Origin: Citrus sinensis
Taxonomy: Eukaryota; Streptophyta; Magnoliopsida; Sapindales; Rutaceae
NCBI RefSeq assembly: GCF_022201045.2
Contig: NC_068558.1
Location: forward strand, 48,835,501 to 48,899,500
Direction of reading: 5' to 3'
DNA: 64,000 bases
A program made the position numbers and the translations under genes. How positions within the stretch are numbered: position 1 is the stretch's first letter; every line of letters starts with the position of its first letter. Below the pieces are notes generated by a model that made no database searches, was not told where the DNA came from, and saw only the letters and a program-made list of their open reading frames with translations. Of the stretch, positions 1 through 11,715 are shown piece after piece.

Positions 1-1106
1 ATAATAATAAGAACTTTGTTCGCCCAAATGCTAATCAATAATTAAGTAGATTCTCAAACTAAGTTACACAGAAGAAGCACTACGTTGATTGCTAAGCAAA
101 ATATGAAAGTAAAAGTTTTTATTTTGTTTTATTTTTCCAGAGTTTTGATCATCATGTGAAAAATAGTAGTACAAATTGTTCAGTGTCATCTCAAAAAGCT
201 CGTTTAAAATACCTATTAGCACCAATCCAAGTAGTCAAGTCCTTATCCATCCATTCATCTCTGACCTTGCCGAAAAGATCAACAAGAGCATCTCTATTCT
301 CGCTCCAATCTTCCATAATCACAGGTTTTATCTTAGACCAGTTCTCCAGTATCCCTTCCACCGTGAGTCCCTCCGAAACCTTGCAAATTGAATCAAATTC
401 GTCATCAGTTCAAAATCAATGTGTCAAAAGGCTAAGCAAATGAATATACAATCAACACCATTCTTCTAAACACAAACAAAGTTTGAAAGTATGACAGGCT
501 TTTTAGCCATTTAATGTTCCATCAAATATAATTATATAATACCTACCGAGGATTTCCGAATAGAAGGCATTCTTATCTCAAGCAGCAACCTCACCAGTAA
601 CAGATTTTCATATCCTGTTTCCACCACAGGTCGCAGCTACAAAAAAAATGAAGTACTAATTAGCTTCAACAGAGCCTATTTATTTATTTATTATTATTAT
701 TTTTTTGGCCCCAATCAAACATCCATTCTTATGCATAAAATTAAAATATCAACCAAATAAACAAAGTCCAGGCGTAATAGAACAGCATTTCCGTTTTCAG
801 GCAGAGGCATATGAGAAAAGAAAATTGAAATGAGATAAAAAACGAAGAGCTTACTATATGCATTTGATCAACAATCCAATCCTCGATGACGGAATCGACG
901 CCGTCAAATAAACCTGGCCATCTCACTTTCGCAGCCTAACAATATGCACGAAGGGAAAAATGAATAATCAAATTAAAAATTGAAAAAAAATAATTCGCGC
1001 CGGCTGATATCCCAGTAGTTAAATGGACCTTGACGGCGGAGAGAGAGCTCTCCCCACAGCTGTCACAGAGAACTCCGTCGAAGTCCAAGGCGTACAAATC
1101 CGCCAT
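1..1106 (-). CDS. HAD-fold hydrolase-like protein, tandem copy A (partial, runs off the left edge)
   Basis: Seen: four exons at 1029-1106, 855-935, 547-636 and 213-379, each bounded by GT/AG sites, translate without a stop. The start is the ATG at 1104-1106. The N-terminus MADLYALDFDGVLCDS holds the DxDG nucleophile motif (DFDG) of haloacid-dehalogenase-fold enzymes. Exons 1-3 have exactly the same lengths as in copy B (78, 81 and 90 nt) and exon 4 is also 167 nt, so this is its tandem duplicate; the two proteins differ at scattered residues. The remaining exons (those holding RLYPGVSDAL onwards in copy B) must lie left of position 1. Known: the family matches Arabidopsis At2g45990, a roughly 268-residue HAD-like protein of unclear substrate. 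Inference: no inactivating change is visible in the part present, but the gene cannot be called intact. The substrate is unknown. Confidence 0.85.
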
Positions 1107-2748
1107 CTAGTCGCGACACCCAACCTTGTTTTTGCTTTTACTCTTGCCGACTCCCATTATACCGGTGGGGTGCGGATTGGCTTACTCACCAAACTCCAAT
1201 GATGGAGCGACACGTTTTCCCGTTTTCCCATTTTGAACGACGATCCTTTTTTTTTGTTTTTTCTGTAAATTTTAATTTATCCAAGATCAGAACCATACCC
1301 ATCAGACATCAATTTGTCCTTAAGTATTATTAAAAATATTTTGTTTTTCATCAAACTATTCTCATGTTTTTAATGGTAATTAAGAATGAGTAGTTTACAA
1401 TAATTTAGAAATGTTTTGAAAATAATTAATTTATTGAGAATATAACAAAAATTACTTTTTTTTAAAACCATTTTATGAGTGAATTATATTTTCCTTCGTA
1501 CAAACTACTTTAAAAATTCTATTACCGTCACATCTTTTACATGGTTTATTTTTACAAAAGAATCTTAGACTGTATAGAAAATACTTCTTTACCCAATTGT
1601 ATAAAAAATACTTCTTTACCGCATATCTTACAAGTTACAATACAATAACACTTTATCATGTATCAATTTATTTTTGGAAACAGTCAAATAATTTGAGAAG
1701 TAAAGTAATGATACACACAGGGCACATTTGAACTTCGGACTAAATTAGATTGGGTAACAAAAATGATATGATTTAACTTAAATATTTAGTACTATCTTTC
1801 ATTTTAAAAATCATTAAATATAGGATTATATTGGATTGATTTGGATTAAATATCATAATTTAATTGGATTAGACTGAATTTTTTATAATAATGTCTTTTG
1901 CTTGTAGAACATCGAACAAGACTATATTAACTTTCATTTGGCAAAGTTAAAAATAACTATTTAAATGATATCATTATTTTTAAATAATATTAATAATGGT
2001 TAACTTTAATATTATTCAATACTAGTTTTAAAAAATTATTGAATAGAATTTGATATTTTATATAATATAAAAAATTGGTTAAAAATTTGTGAAAGTAAGT
2101 TTATATTTAATTTATATTAAAATATTAAGTTAAAATGAAAAAAAAAAAAAAAGGTGATAAAGAGGACAATTTTTTTTCTTTTTACTCTCATTTAATTCCA
2201 ACACACCTAAACTGACAACCAGAGTACCTAACGACTAATAATCCCATCGCAACCAAAGTACTTGACGTATCTTATATAATTTTATTGTTATCATCTTAAA
2301 ATTGTGAGCCTGAAATCAACCGTCCTAACTCCTTTAGTTTACACCAAACACAGAATTGAACTAAATTTTATAGAAGTAATCCAATCCCTACTGCCAAATG
2401 CAACAATAGTATATCTACCATTAAAGAAAAAGAAAAAGAAAATGCAGAGGACCAAAATCTTATAGAAACATAATAAAAAAAATAAAGTTAAAATTATAGA
2501 AGCATTGTAGTTATTTTTTATTTTTTATTTTTTTTTTGGGTTGGTGGAAAGTATCGTAGGCCATAAACAAATTTAGATTTTACGGACACAAAGATCATCG
2601 ATTTAATTTCTTTTGACGTTACAATACATAGCGGAGGATGACAAATTTCCAGAATTATTAGTGTAAAAAAATAAAAATAAATAGGAGGTCCTGTTAAAAT
2701 GGTTATTGGTTTTGGTGGGCTTTTGGTTTCTGCAATCAATGGCCCAAA
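1107..2748. other. AT-rich intergenic stretch, no gene seen
   Basis: This is the sequence upstream of HAD copy A. It has no convincing exon or conserved motif. It contains A/T runs, and the part near 1,710-2,220 only faintly resembles degraded transposon ends. The equivalent distance upstream of copy B is much shorter (about 650 bp from the start codon to the shared MITE target site, against about 1,650 bp here). This stretch has therefore expanded in copy A or contracted in copy B since the duplication. Confidence 0.5.
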
Positions 2749-2758
2749 GTTTGTTGAT

Positions 2759-3372
2759 GGGTAATTTTTAAAAATCTCCCCTGAGGTTTGGGCTTGTTGC
2801 AAGTAGATGGCGAGAATTGATTTATTTGTAAAAAATCCTCTACCGTCAGTTAAGTTTAACATTGACCGTTAGTTGACCGTGCAAAAACAATATTACCCTT
2901 AACAATAGTTTATAAACGAAAATAACTAAAAAAAAAACTAAAATTATTGGTGCAAAAAGTACAAACCCTATTTTTTGACAATTTTATCCTTGTCAATTCT
3001 AAAAATTTACAATATCATAGGTAAAGATTATGACTATTTCATTTTTAAATTTTTAATTTTATCTTTCTTGTAGGAATTTTAAGGAAATATCAATAATTTA
3101 AAGAGGATTTTTTAATTTTTTAATTTTAATTTTTTATAAGAACTTTAAGAAAATATCAATAATTTAAAAAGTGTAAAATAGCTAATAATTTTGGTTTTTT
3201 TTTAGTTATTTTCGTTTATAAACTATTGTTAAGGGTAATATTGTCTTTGCACGGTCAACTAACGGTCAATGTTAAACTTAACTGACGGTAGGGGGTTTTT
3301 TACAAATAAATCAATTCTCGCCATCTACTTGCAACAAGCCCAAACCTCAGGGGAGGTTTTTAAAAATTACCC
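2759..3372. mobile_element. Mutator-type MITE with ~200-bp inverted arms and a 10-bp target duplication
   Basis: The 614-bp element begins GGGTAATTTTTAAAAA and ends with the complement TTTTTAAAAATTACCC. The left arm (about 2759-2955) and right arm (about 3185-3372) are near-perfect inverted repeats with only scattered differences, separated by about 230 bp of AT-rich DNA. It is flanked by a perfect 10-bp direct repeat, GTTTGTTGAT, at 2749-2758 and 3373-3382. Very long terminal inverted repeats with a 9-11 bp target duplication are typical of Mutator-like elements. It has no transposase, so it is non-autonomous. A transcript through it would fold into a long hairpin. The element at 14,993-15,956 shares its outermost bases. 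Confidence 0.92.
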
Positions 3373-3558
3373 GTTTGTTGATTGGATAGTTTATCGTTAT
3401 CATTGTAGTTTCCACTGAAATCATGCACGACGATAGGAAACAATCAAATAGCTCAGATGAACCAATTTAAAAATTCGAAATAAGAAAAGTGGTCGCAGTT
3501 TGTGTTACTGGAAGAATTGCTCATCAACGAATAAACGGGGAAGTAGGGAAGCCAATGA

Positions 3559-5246
3559 CTATTTCAGCTTGGTACAGAAGTTAGAGAGCTGGAGAAGCTG
3601 AATCCTGGGCATGCTTGCTGCTTCAGCCCTCTCTTTCTGAGTGTTGTATCCCCAGTCAACTGTTTCAATTAGTTCAACACATCCATCTTAGCAAACAATG
3701 CTACTGCATACAAATACAACAATAAAATATGACATAAAAACCGAAAGAGATTACCGAGATACAAATTCCATCCATCTAATTCAGGCTCTTTAATCACATT
3801 CTTCAGGGTTGCAAGTCGATCTTCTACAAAGCTGTAATTGTAATCGTCACTTCATTGCAATGGATTGGACTACGTATTAATCAAAATCAATTTTTTTTTT
3901 TTTTGGTGATCTAACATATATAATATAACTCACTGAAGTCTCAGCCCCTGGTGCTCGGGTTTCTTCTGAAGTTGCTTCAAAACATTCACCTTCGGACTGC
4001 AATTAGTAAACGAAATCAAGAGGAAGAATCACTTTGATGTGAGCAAGCAACAACAGCCACCGGAAACAGTAAGAAAGAACCAACAGCTAGCATTGATAAT
4101 GTGTACTGACCCAGCTCCCAGACCGTAAAGTCTGTCAGGTGGTATGGTAACTCCTGCAAGCTCCCGCAGTAAAGTCTCTACAAATCGGCTCTGATTCCAG
4201 ACAAAAGAAAATTAAGATAATTACTGGTGACAAACAGGATAATATATAAGGCTGTTACTTTCAAATCAGTATCTTCAAACCTGATTTGAGGTGACTATAT
4301 ATATCCTTGAACTTGCCAACTTGAGAGCATCTGAAACACCTGGATAAAGTCTGCAGAATAAGAGCATCTTCTAATCAAATTGTGGGTCAAACAAACCAAT
4401 TACAAGCTCAAGATATTTGTGGGAAAATAGAGTATCAAATGTCTTGCTCCAATCTCTACAAGCTCATCAATTTAGAGTACCGATTGGCACCAATCCAAGT
4501 TGTGAAGTCGGTATCCATCCACTCGTCTCTGACCTTTCCGGAAAGTTCTATTAAAGCTTCTCTGTTCTCACTCCATTCTTCCATAATCACAGGTTTAATC
4601 TTAAGCCAATTCTCTAATATCTCCTCCACTGTGAGTCCTTCTGCAACCTTTAATTTGAAACATTTTTACGTAGCCATTTAATAGTATCATCCATCAAATA
4701 AATTTTAGCACGGAATTATACTCACCGAGGATTTTCGAAGAGACGGTAGTCTCATCTCAAGCAGCAACCTCACTAGCAACAAAGTTTCATATCCTGTTTC
4801 AATCACAGGCCGCAACTGCAATAATATAAAGCACTAGTTTGCTTTCAGCAGATTCTTTTTTCACCGCATGAATGCAGGGGATTTAGAGAAGATTTGAGTT
4901 CTCGTGAAATTCAGATTGAAGAGAATAAGATATAAGCAAAGTAATTAACAAGAGCTTACAGTGTGCATTTGATCAACAATCCAATCCTCCAAGGCGGAAT
5001 CCACGCCGTCGAATAAACTTGGCCATCTCACTTTGGCAGCCTATTAAACACAAGTGAAATAAAGGAAGATGGATCAATCCAAATCTAATTCAAAAGCACT
5101 TTTTTTGGAAAAGAAAAAACAGAGAATTTCACGAGGATTTTCTCATTAGTCAAACGGAGGGAAATGACCTTGACGGCAGAAAGAGCGGTCTCTTCGCAGC
5201 TGTCACAGATAACGCCGTCAAAGTCCAATGCGTATAAATCCTCCAT
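3559..5246 (-). CDS. HAD-fold hydrolase-like protein, tandem copy B (complete)
   Basis: Nine exons: 5169-5246, 4960-5040, 4726-4815, 4481-4647, 4281-4350, 4111-4190, 3934-3996, 3755-3831 and 3559-3659. Together they make 807 nt, coding 268 residues, and all junction phases agree. The N-terminus MEDLYALDFDGVICDS carries the HAD nucleophile motif I (D8-F-D10-G). The mid-protein segment RIYIVTSNQS fits HAD motif II (hydrophobic strand ending in T/S). HFVEDRLATL supplies the acidic motif near the C-terminus. Length and exon pattern match Arabidopsis At2g45990, which is annotated only as a HAD-like protein. A phosphatase-like activity is plausible but the substrate is unknown; no transit peptide is obvious. 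It lies head-to-tail behind copy A and is divergent from the ATI gene to its right, the same neighbour as in Arabidopsis (At2g45980). Confidence 0.92.
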
Positions 5247-5860
5247 TTCTCTTCGCACTTGGCTGTTTTTCTCTTCTCTGGATAATGAACCTTCAGCTCC
5301 CGCCACCGGCCACACAATCCTCTTTTATATTTCATCTTCACTCCTTGAAACTGCTTGGCTTTCTGCTTATCCTACCACTTACAGAATGCCACGTTGCATA
5401 TTACGAGCGACATAAACGAGTGAGGATGAAAGTTTTCAAATTATCAACCTTTAATTTGAAACAATTAATCATACGTTATTGACTCATTTTTTATGTCTAA
5501 AATTAATTTATTTACTACTTTCAAAAATCATATCAATATTACATTCCTAATTCTCTATACTCTATACATTCATTTTTCAGGATTAACCGAATATTTAAGT
5601 TTACGCATGTTTAATGTTCCATTAAATTATAGAAAATTTGTGATAATCTATTTGAATTTTTTTGACATTTTAATTTAAAGGTGCAAAAAACTCCACCCAT
5701 AATTTAAATACATGGAGGAGCAATAGTTAGTTTTTGTTGTTTGAGCTTACTTACAATTGTAAACGGGATAAATAATGAAAAAGGGTTAAAAGTTCTTTAA
5801 ATGGGGTGTCAATAGTCAAACCAAAAAAATAAAAAAAAGGATAGATGTCTAAGTGATGAT

Positions 5861-5990
5861 TTTGGCGGGTTGCAAGTTCCTGCAATGAATGGCCCAAAGG
5901 TTCTTGGTTTGAGTCTTTTGCAATGGGATTTGTTCGTTTGACTTGAATCTGTCAATGCAATCATGCATCCGCACGATCGAATGAAGGAAA
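5861..5990. repeat. Paralogous upstream segment with the empty MITE insertion site
   Basis: This stretch upstream of HAD copy B aligns with the flanks of the MITE upstream of copy A. Both share TGCAAT(G/C)AATGGCCCAAAG before the target site, and related sequence around AATCATGCA...ACGA...GGAAA after it (about 3,418-3,445 in copy A). Here the target site occurs once (GGTTCTTGGTTTGAG) with no element. The duplicated unit therefore includes promoter-distal DNA as well as the gene. The rest of 5247-6500 shows no gene; the 5' end of the ATI transcript probably begins at its right side. Confidence 0.65.
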
Positions 5991-7220
5991 TGAAGTGCAC
6001 TTATGCAGTTCCATTTGGCCCACGTTCCTCATCCATCGCCACGACTGCTTGCTAGTCATTAAAAAAATACCCACAATTGCGAATCGTTTATCTATTTTTT
6101 AATCGCAAAAACCTATCACCACTATTCACCGATGCTAATTAAAAATTATTTTAATAACTTAATAACTGGGCCCAGTCGTTTGAAGGTACAACGAACGACT
6201 AATCCCTTAGTAGCCCCTTTTTGTTATTCGATGATGGGCCACGCAACTAGGTCGCGTAAGCGTAATAATTTATACCTCGCAGTCCCTCGCACGCAAACGC
6301 ACGAACCTTACCTTAATTACCGGTTAACGACCGGTAGCCACAGTGACTAACAATAAAGATATTATTATTATTATCTCAATACACGACGTGCTTTACCTAC
6401 AACAGCCAGTAACTCCGATCAAATATACCGGTACCATCGGTTCTCTTCTTTTATCTCGAATTCGAGAAACCTTAACTATAGTCTATAAAGCCTTGTTCCG
6501 CTCTACGCCTGTCGAGGCAGTTAGTGTTGCTCAATCTAATCAGAAACGCCGCCGTATCGATCACCAGTCTATCTTTCCGCCTTAGATCTTGTTCCTCCGA
6601 TTGCGTCTCTGTGAGTTTTCATTTTTAATTTGTTTTCTTTTGAAATTATATGAGCTGTGGATCGCTGATTTTGTTATGTTTGATAGATATGTGATGATTG
6701 ATTTTGTTTTCTTTTTGTTTTAATTCTTTTTAAATCATCTGTTAATAATTATATTGATTTGTACGTGCTTGCGTTGACTTAATTCTTTCTTTCATCACAC
6801 GTACTGACTTACTGGATGATGAATTTTTTTTTTTTTTTTAAGTTTAATCTCTAATTTGTATCAGAATTAGAAATACGTTTTTCGACTGAATCTGATGCTT
6901 TTGTCTGTACATAGAATGATGTTAATTTATAGCGTGGGCTTTAGTTCACTGACTGAGTTTTTGGCTTATAAAGCTTTTTAGTTGTGAGTAGAATTTAGTA
7001 GTTTTTTTTTTTATGTAAATTTTTGGGATGATATGGCATAGTTTACTTTTAATATGTCATGTTTTAGTGGTAAGACAATTTGCATGATGGCGTAACAGAA
7101 TTATGATGAAGTAATTATGTCTTATGCTTTTGATTTTTCTGTATTCACTTTTAAGTTCATTACTTGTTGCTTTTTGTTATTCTGATGTTTTAAATGATAG
7201 GAAACTTGTCATTGGGAAGG

Positions 7221-8907
7221 ATGGCGGATAATGAGGTAGAAGAGAATGCTTCCCGTGGGAATGAATGGGAGGTTGTGTCACTTACAGCATCTACCTATGC
7301 TGCTGCTCCTAGTGCTCAAAATGATGAACCGAAGGATGATGCCAGGGGTGACACTGCTGAAGAAATTGAAGCGGAAACTTCTCATGCATTATTCATGTCT
7401 CGTCACTTTGTTTTTCCCCCCGGTGAGCATGAGAATTTGCCGGTGGAACCTGAACTTGTAAAGAGTGAGATTTATAATGAATCTGAAGGGAAGGACGTTG
7501 TCTCTGAATTGGGTGCTGAAGTCGGAGACAAATCTAGTGGAAAGGATGATGAAGATAATTGGACCCTTAAGGATTTGAGTGTACACAATGAGTTTCCAGA
7601 AATGCAGATTTTTGATGAGAGGGGTAACAGGCTATCCTTTAGTAGTACAGAGTTTGAAGAAGGTACACCATTACCGGGGTTAAATTTGACTAGGAAGGAA
7701 GAGAGTATTTACAGTGCGGCTACGTTTAGTTCTTTCCACGGTGACGCGGCACTCAATGAGAACTTGGAGACTCCTGAGCTAACTGAACCTTCTGAGCAAG
7801 GTTTAAATGTTCCTGCAGACGCATCAAAATCTCTGATGCCTGCAAAAGAAGATGACAAATTTGCTGAGTCTGACCTTCCCTGTGAAGCATGGTGGAAGAG
7901 AAGGGCAGCTTCCTTGTATGCTCATGCAAAGGAGACAAATACATTTTGGTCCATTTTCATTGCAGCGGCTGTGATGGGCATTGTAATTATTGGGCAGCAG
8001 TGGCAACAAGAAAGGTGGCAAGCTTTGCAGCTGAAGTGGCAGCTCAGCATCAATGATGAGGTATGTGGATTGCTGTTTTTCCCCCGAAAAAAATAAAGTA
8101 ATTAGTCGGCTCAGTAAATTTTATTGCAGTGCCATAGAAGAAGTGGGTTTTACTCTGTTTTACTATTATTGGTTAATATGTTTCTAAAAGCCGTATGCAT
8201 GCGAATTATAAAAGCGTAATTCAAAATATTATTTTATTGGACTGGAAATTAAAACCATGCTTCAACCATGAGTAATTGCTTATAGATTGTGGACTATTAG
8301 AAATTTTTCCTTTAGATTTGTGTTTGTACTATCCTGCTTTCTTTGTGGAGCCTACATCTTCTTGACGTGTTTCTTGAGAATGTCACCCGAACTCTTCACT
8401 TGTAGAACCACATAGAGTTGTCTCGGATTCAAGAAGTATACGTTTTTCCAATTATTAGGTCAGGAACTGAAGAAGCAAACCTAACTAGCCTTTTCTATGA
8501 ATAAGATCGGAACCTTGCTCTTGTGTTTCTTCTTTAGTTTTGTTGTCTTAACTAGATCTGAAGTCTGATCCATCTGGGTTATATCAGAAATTAAACTTGA
8601 AGCTCTGCCCACACGGTTTACCTCCTTCCATGTAGTTTGCAAGTCAGGTGGTATATCTGGTTGAAAATTGGATAGGATTTGCATTTTCTTTTCCTGTCTT
8701 CTAGAAACTTTGTGAGATGGAAGGTCTCTGTATTATAAATTGATACTGATGTTCTTTTTTGCTTTTCTTTTCCTGTTATTATTATGGTCATCATATTTGC
8801 AGAAAGGGAGCAGGTTGTTGGGTCCCATATCTCGTCTTAAAGATGCAATTGTAGGTGGCCACCGTCGAGGTTCTCTTGTCAGGGGAAGCTCCTCAAATGA
8901 TAGTTAA
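7221..8907 (+). CDS. ATI1: ATG8-interacting protein (ATI1/ATI2 type)
   Basis: Two coding exons, 7221-8060 and 8803-8907, encode 314 residues ending HRRGSLVRGSSSNDS. A splice acceptor at 7199-7200 rules out the upstream ATG at 7194 and makes MADNEVEEN the start; a 5'-UTR intron probably spans about 6611-7200. The N-terminus contains NEWEVVSLTASTYAAAP, where W16-E-V-V19 fits the ATG8-interacting motif W-x-x-[L/I/V] preceded by an acidic residue. Most of the protein is acidic and probably disordered. A single hydrophobic segment (about residues 239-259, FWSIFIAAAVMGIVIIG) is followed by a short basic tail, as in ATI proteins. Known: plant ATI1/ATI2 sit on ER- and plastid-associated bodies and bind ATG8 to send cargo to the vacuole by selective autophagy. 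Its neighbours, HAD on one side and CYP86A on the other, match Arabidopsis At2g45970-At2g45990. ATI1 and ATI2 cannot be told apart here. Confidence 0.93.
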
Positions 8908-9705
8908 GATGATGATGATGAAGAAAAAAGTTGAGAGAGAAAGGAGAGATTGGTGTGAGGGTGTTAATATGCTCGTTTGCTTTGTGAAGCTCCTGTTTTC
9001 TGGTGTCCTAGCTACATAGCGACATGTTATAATTTTGATATTGTTGTGCCTTATTATTTTTTGCAAATGAATTATGTGATCCTGCCATGCTGTAGCTACC
9101 TGAGTTGTAGGGCCGGTTGTCTAGATAGAATTTGTATACCCGGATCATGAAAGTCCCGACTGGGTGTTATAATCAAATCTATTTGCTGGTTCAGCTGGTG
9201 TCGGTGGTTCTCGAATTAGAATTGTGTCTCGAATTAAAATTTGAGAAATAATCAACAAGATGTGGGAATCTAAACATTGTCGACTGATGGTTTGTACTAA
9301 AATGGTGCAACCCAAAAAAGCTTGACGATTGCTCAGCAGTGTATTCGTTTGGGATGAATTTGGATATCTGATCTTCCTCTAGAAAGTTTCTCGATTCGCA
9401 GTTTTTTAATTCGGTCAAGTCAAGCTTATCTTTTTTCGTTATTCAGTGTGCTGATCTTAATATGCTTGGCGTAAATAAAGAAGAAAAGGGAAGAGAGAGA
9501 CTGAGAGAGTGAGTGGGTAGAAAGAAAGATGGTAAATTTTTTTTATCTTTCTTTACACTAAACATAACTTTTTAGTAAAAAATAATGATGGATTAGATCG
9601 ATATACATACAAAAGATTTCATTCCTTACTGCCCATTGTCAAAAGTAAAAAAAGATGCAAAATTATTCATTTTAAAATATTAGGCAAAGGTGGAGTTATT
9701 TGAAA

Positions 9706-9907
9706 GAGTGATGATGCAGTCACAAATTCTTGTACAAATTTATATTGTACAAATTGATGTGGCATTAATTCATTGGTATAATGAAAATATAAAATAATAG
9801 AAATAAATCATGTGGACAAAAAAATATTTAATTCAACTAATTTTATCATACCACATCAATTTGTACAAAATAAGTTTATACAAGAGTTTGTGGTTATATC
9901 ATTACTC
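9706..9907. mobile_element. Short MITE (202 bp) with 9-bp target duplication
   Basis: The left end GAGTGATGATGCAGTCACAA is mirrored by the right end, whose complement reads GAGTAATGATATAACCACAA. The inverted similarity continues through TTGTACAAATTGATGTGG on both arms, about 60 bp in all. It is flanked by TATTTGAAA (9697-9705) and TATCTGAAA (9908-9916), a 9-bp duplication with one mismatch. The length and duplication suggest a Mutator-like non-autonomous element. It has no coding capacity. Confidence 0.8.
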
Positions 9908-10401
9908 TATCTGAAAATACAATACTAAACTCTCTTAACCTCATGAGGAAATTAAAATGGAGATTTTGGTTAATTTATAACATTAATTTCATATAGAAAT
10001 TAGGTGATTTTAGTTGCTCTTTGTAAAAATTTAGATGAAATTCTTTATTTCTTTATTCTTTATTATAGGTAAAAATTATAGGTAGAGGGTGGATTTTGAT
10101 CCTCATTATTAATTTATTCTCGATAGATTATGTCTATATATATTTAGATTTGAATAATATATCTCATTACTCATTATCTTTTATAACCTATCAAGAAATA
10201 TGGTGAAATATCATTTGTAACCTATATCTAAAAAGAAGATATTTAAATGGATAATCGGGATGAAAAAGTCCAAGCCCATTAAAGTGTTGGGGGTGCCCAC
10301 TGTAGGGTAGGGTCGGGTTTAGACTTTCACTTATTTTCTTTTGGGATAGGGGTCGGGAAAGAGGAAAGCCATATAGTTAGGTGGAATTTATATTTTATTA
10401 A

Positions 10402-10674
10402 GGGTACATTTAAAATTGAGGTTGAGCAGTTATAATTTAAAAATTACAGTATTAAAATATTTTGTAAACACTAATTATTGTATCTTAAAAAGTATGTTGA
10501 TATAATTTTTCATTTATATAATAAAAAATATATTATATCTTCAATAATTTTATCAAAATTATTATTTAAAATTTACATTTACTATATATTACTAACTTTT
10601 GTTTCATAATTACAGTTTTTTTTCTACAACAACTGTAATTTTTAAGTTACAGTACCTCAATCACAAACACACCC
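10402..10674. mobile_element. Tourist/PIF-like MITE, degenerate
   Basis: Inverted ends GGGTACATTTAAAATTGAGGT and (complement of right end) GGGTGTGTTTGTGATTGAGGT are followed by matching stretches around TTAAAAATTACAGT. The flanks read TTAA on both sides, compatible with the TTA/TAA target preference of PIF/Harbinger elements. Related degraded sequence occurs near 32.3 and 32.7 kb. Family assignment is tentative. Confidence 0.6.
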
Positions 10675-11715
10675 TTAACAGTTAATTATATACAAAAAGT
10701 GAAGAGTCTCTTTAAACTCAAACTTATGTCAAATGTCAACCATATATTGGTCCAATGGTGGACTTATGGTGATAATATCAATATTAAATAAAATCTTTTA
10801 TTTTTATTTTTTATATAGAGTAAAATATAAAAGCACGAGTAGTTCTTGATCCGATCGTTGGCTTCACTCCGTGTTCTCGAAGAATTAAAAGGAATTGCAA
10901 GTCACCAATCGGATCCTCCGACAGCAGGCGTCCTTCATGTCTTTGCTTAGTTTATTTTAATTTCTTGACACGTAGAAAATGACGGGCTTGGACCAACCAA
11001 TTACAAAAGGTTGACACAGTTTCGGATATCGTCCCCGTTCAATTGTGAAAAAAAAAAGACCATCTGGTCTAATTTCAAAAATCTGATTGACTCCTTACAC
11101 AAATGATTTTTTTTTTTAATAACACTGGTGTGAATATTGTAATTAGTATTTTATCGATATTTATAATTAAAAAAATCTGTTAAAATTATCATCCATCAAG
11201 TCTTTTGTATCATTCGAATTCTAAATTTTCACAATCATTAATTATTAATATTGAACGATTATTTACTCCATACACATGCATTACTAATGGGCTTATACTT
11301 ATAATCATCAGCCTAGGAAAGGGCTTTTAAAAACCAATATTTGTTACATCACTTCTACTTTTTTTCAAAAAAAAAAAAAAATCGAGATTAGATGGTAAAA
11401 TAATTATCATTTGAATCTAAAATATTTCTTTTTATAGGTCTTTATAATCGTGTGTGTGTGTGTATACACGGAGTCAATATTGTCTTCATAAGCGATATTA
11501 TTATCAAGCAGCAACAAACTATAATTTTAATTAAAGCACACAAGATTGATATTATTATCAAGTAATTAATTCCGTTTCATATATAATACAACACAATAAC
11601 ACAAACTCTCATATTAACGAGTTCTGAAATAACACAACTTACATGCAGTGATACAACAACAACTATAACTGGAAACACACGCAGATATATATATACTCAT
11701 CAAACACACCTGGTA

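Larger units (their letters stand above)
8908..11715. other. Intergenic, AT-rich, with two MITEs and no gene seen
   Basis: The 3' UTR of the ATI gene occupies the first few hundred bases. The rest is non-coding as far as I can see, apart from the two short inverted-repeat elements listed separately (9,706-9,907 and 10,402-10,674). The stretch 11,340-11,700 has A/T runs and a (GT)n tract near 11,450. Confidence 0.5.

Noticed and set aside
1710-2220. Possible hAT or PIF element (AGGGCACATTTG... / ...CCAACACACCTA)
   Set aside because: The ends match poorly and no target duplication could be found.
6132-6585. Open frames upstream of ATI as a separate gene
   Set aside because: No family resemblance or domain logic; the position fits the ATI promoter and 5' UTR exon.
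7194-7220. Upstream in-frame ATG for the ATI gene (extra residues MIGNLSLGR)
   Set aside because: A splice acceptor (TGATAG) ends at 7200, so this ATG is intronic; the family start MADNE lies at 7221.
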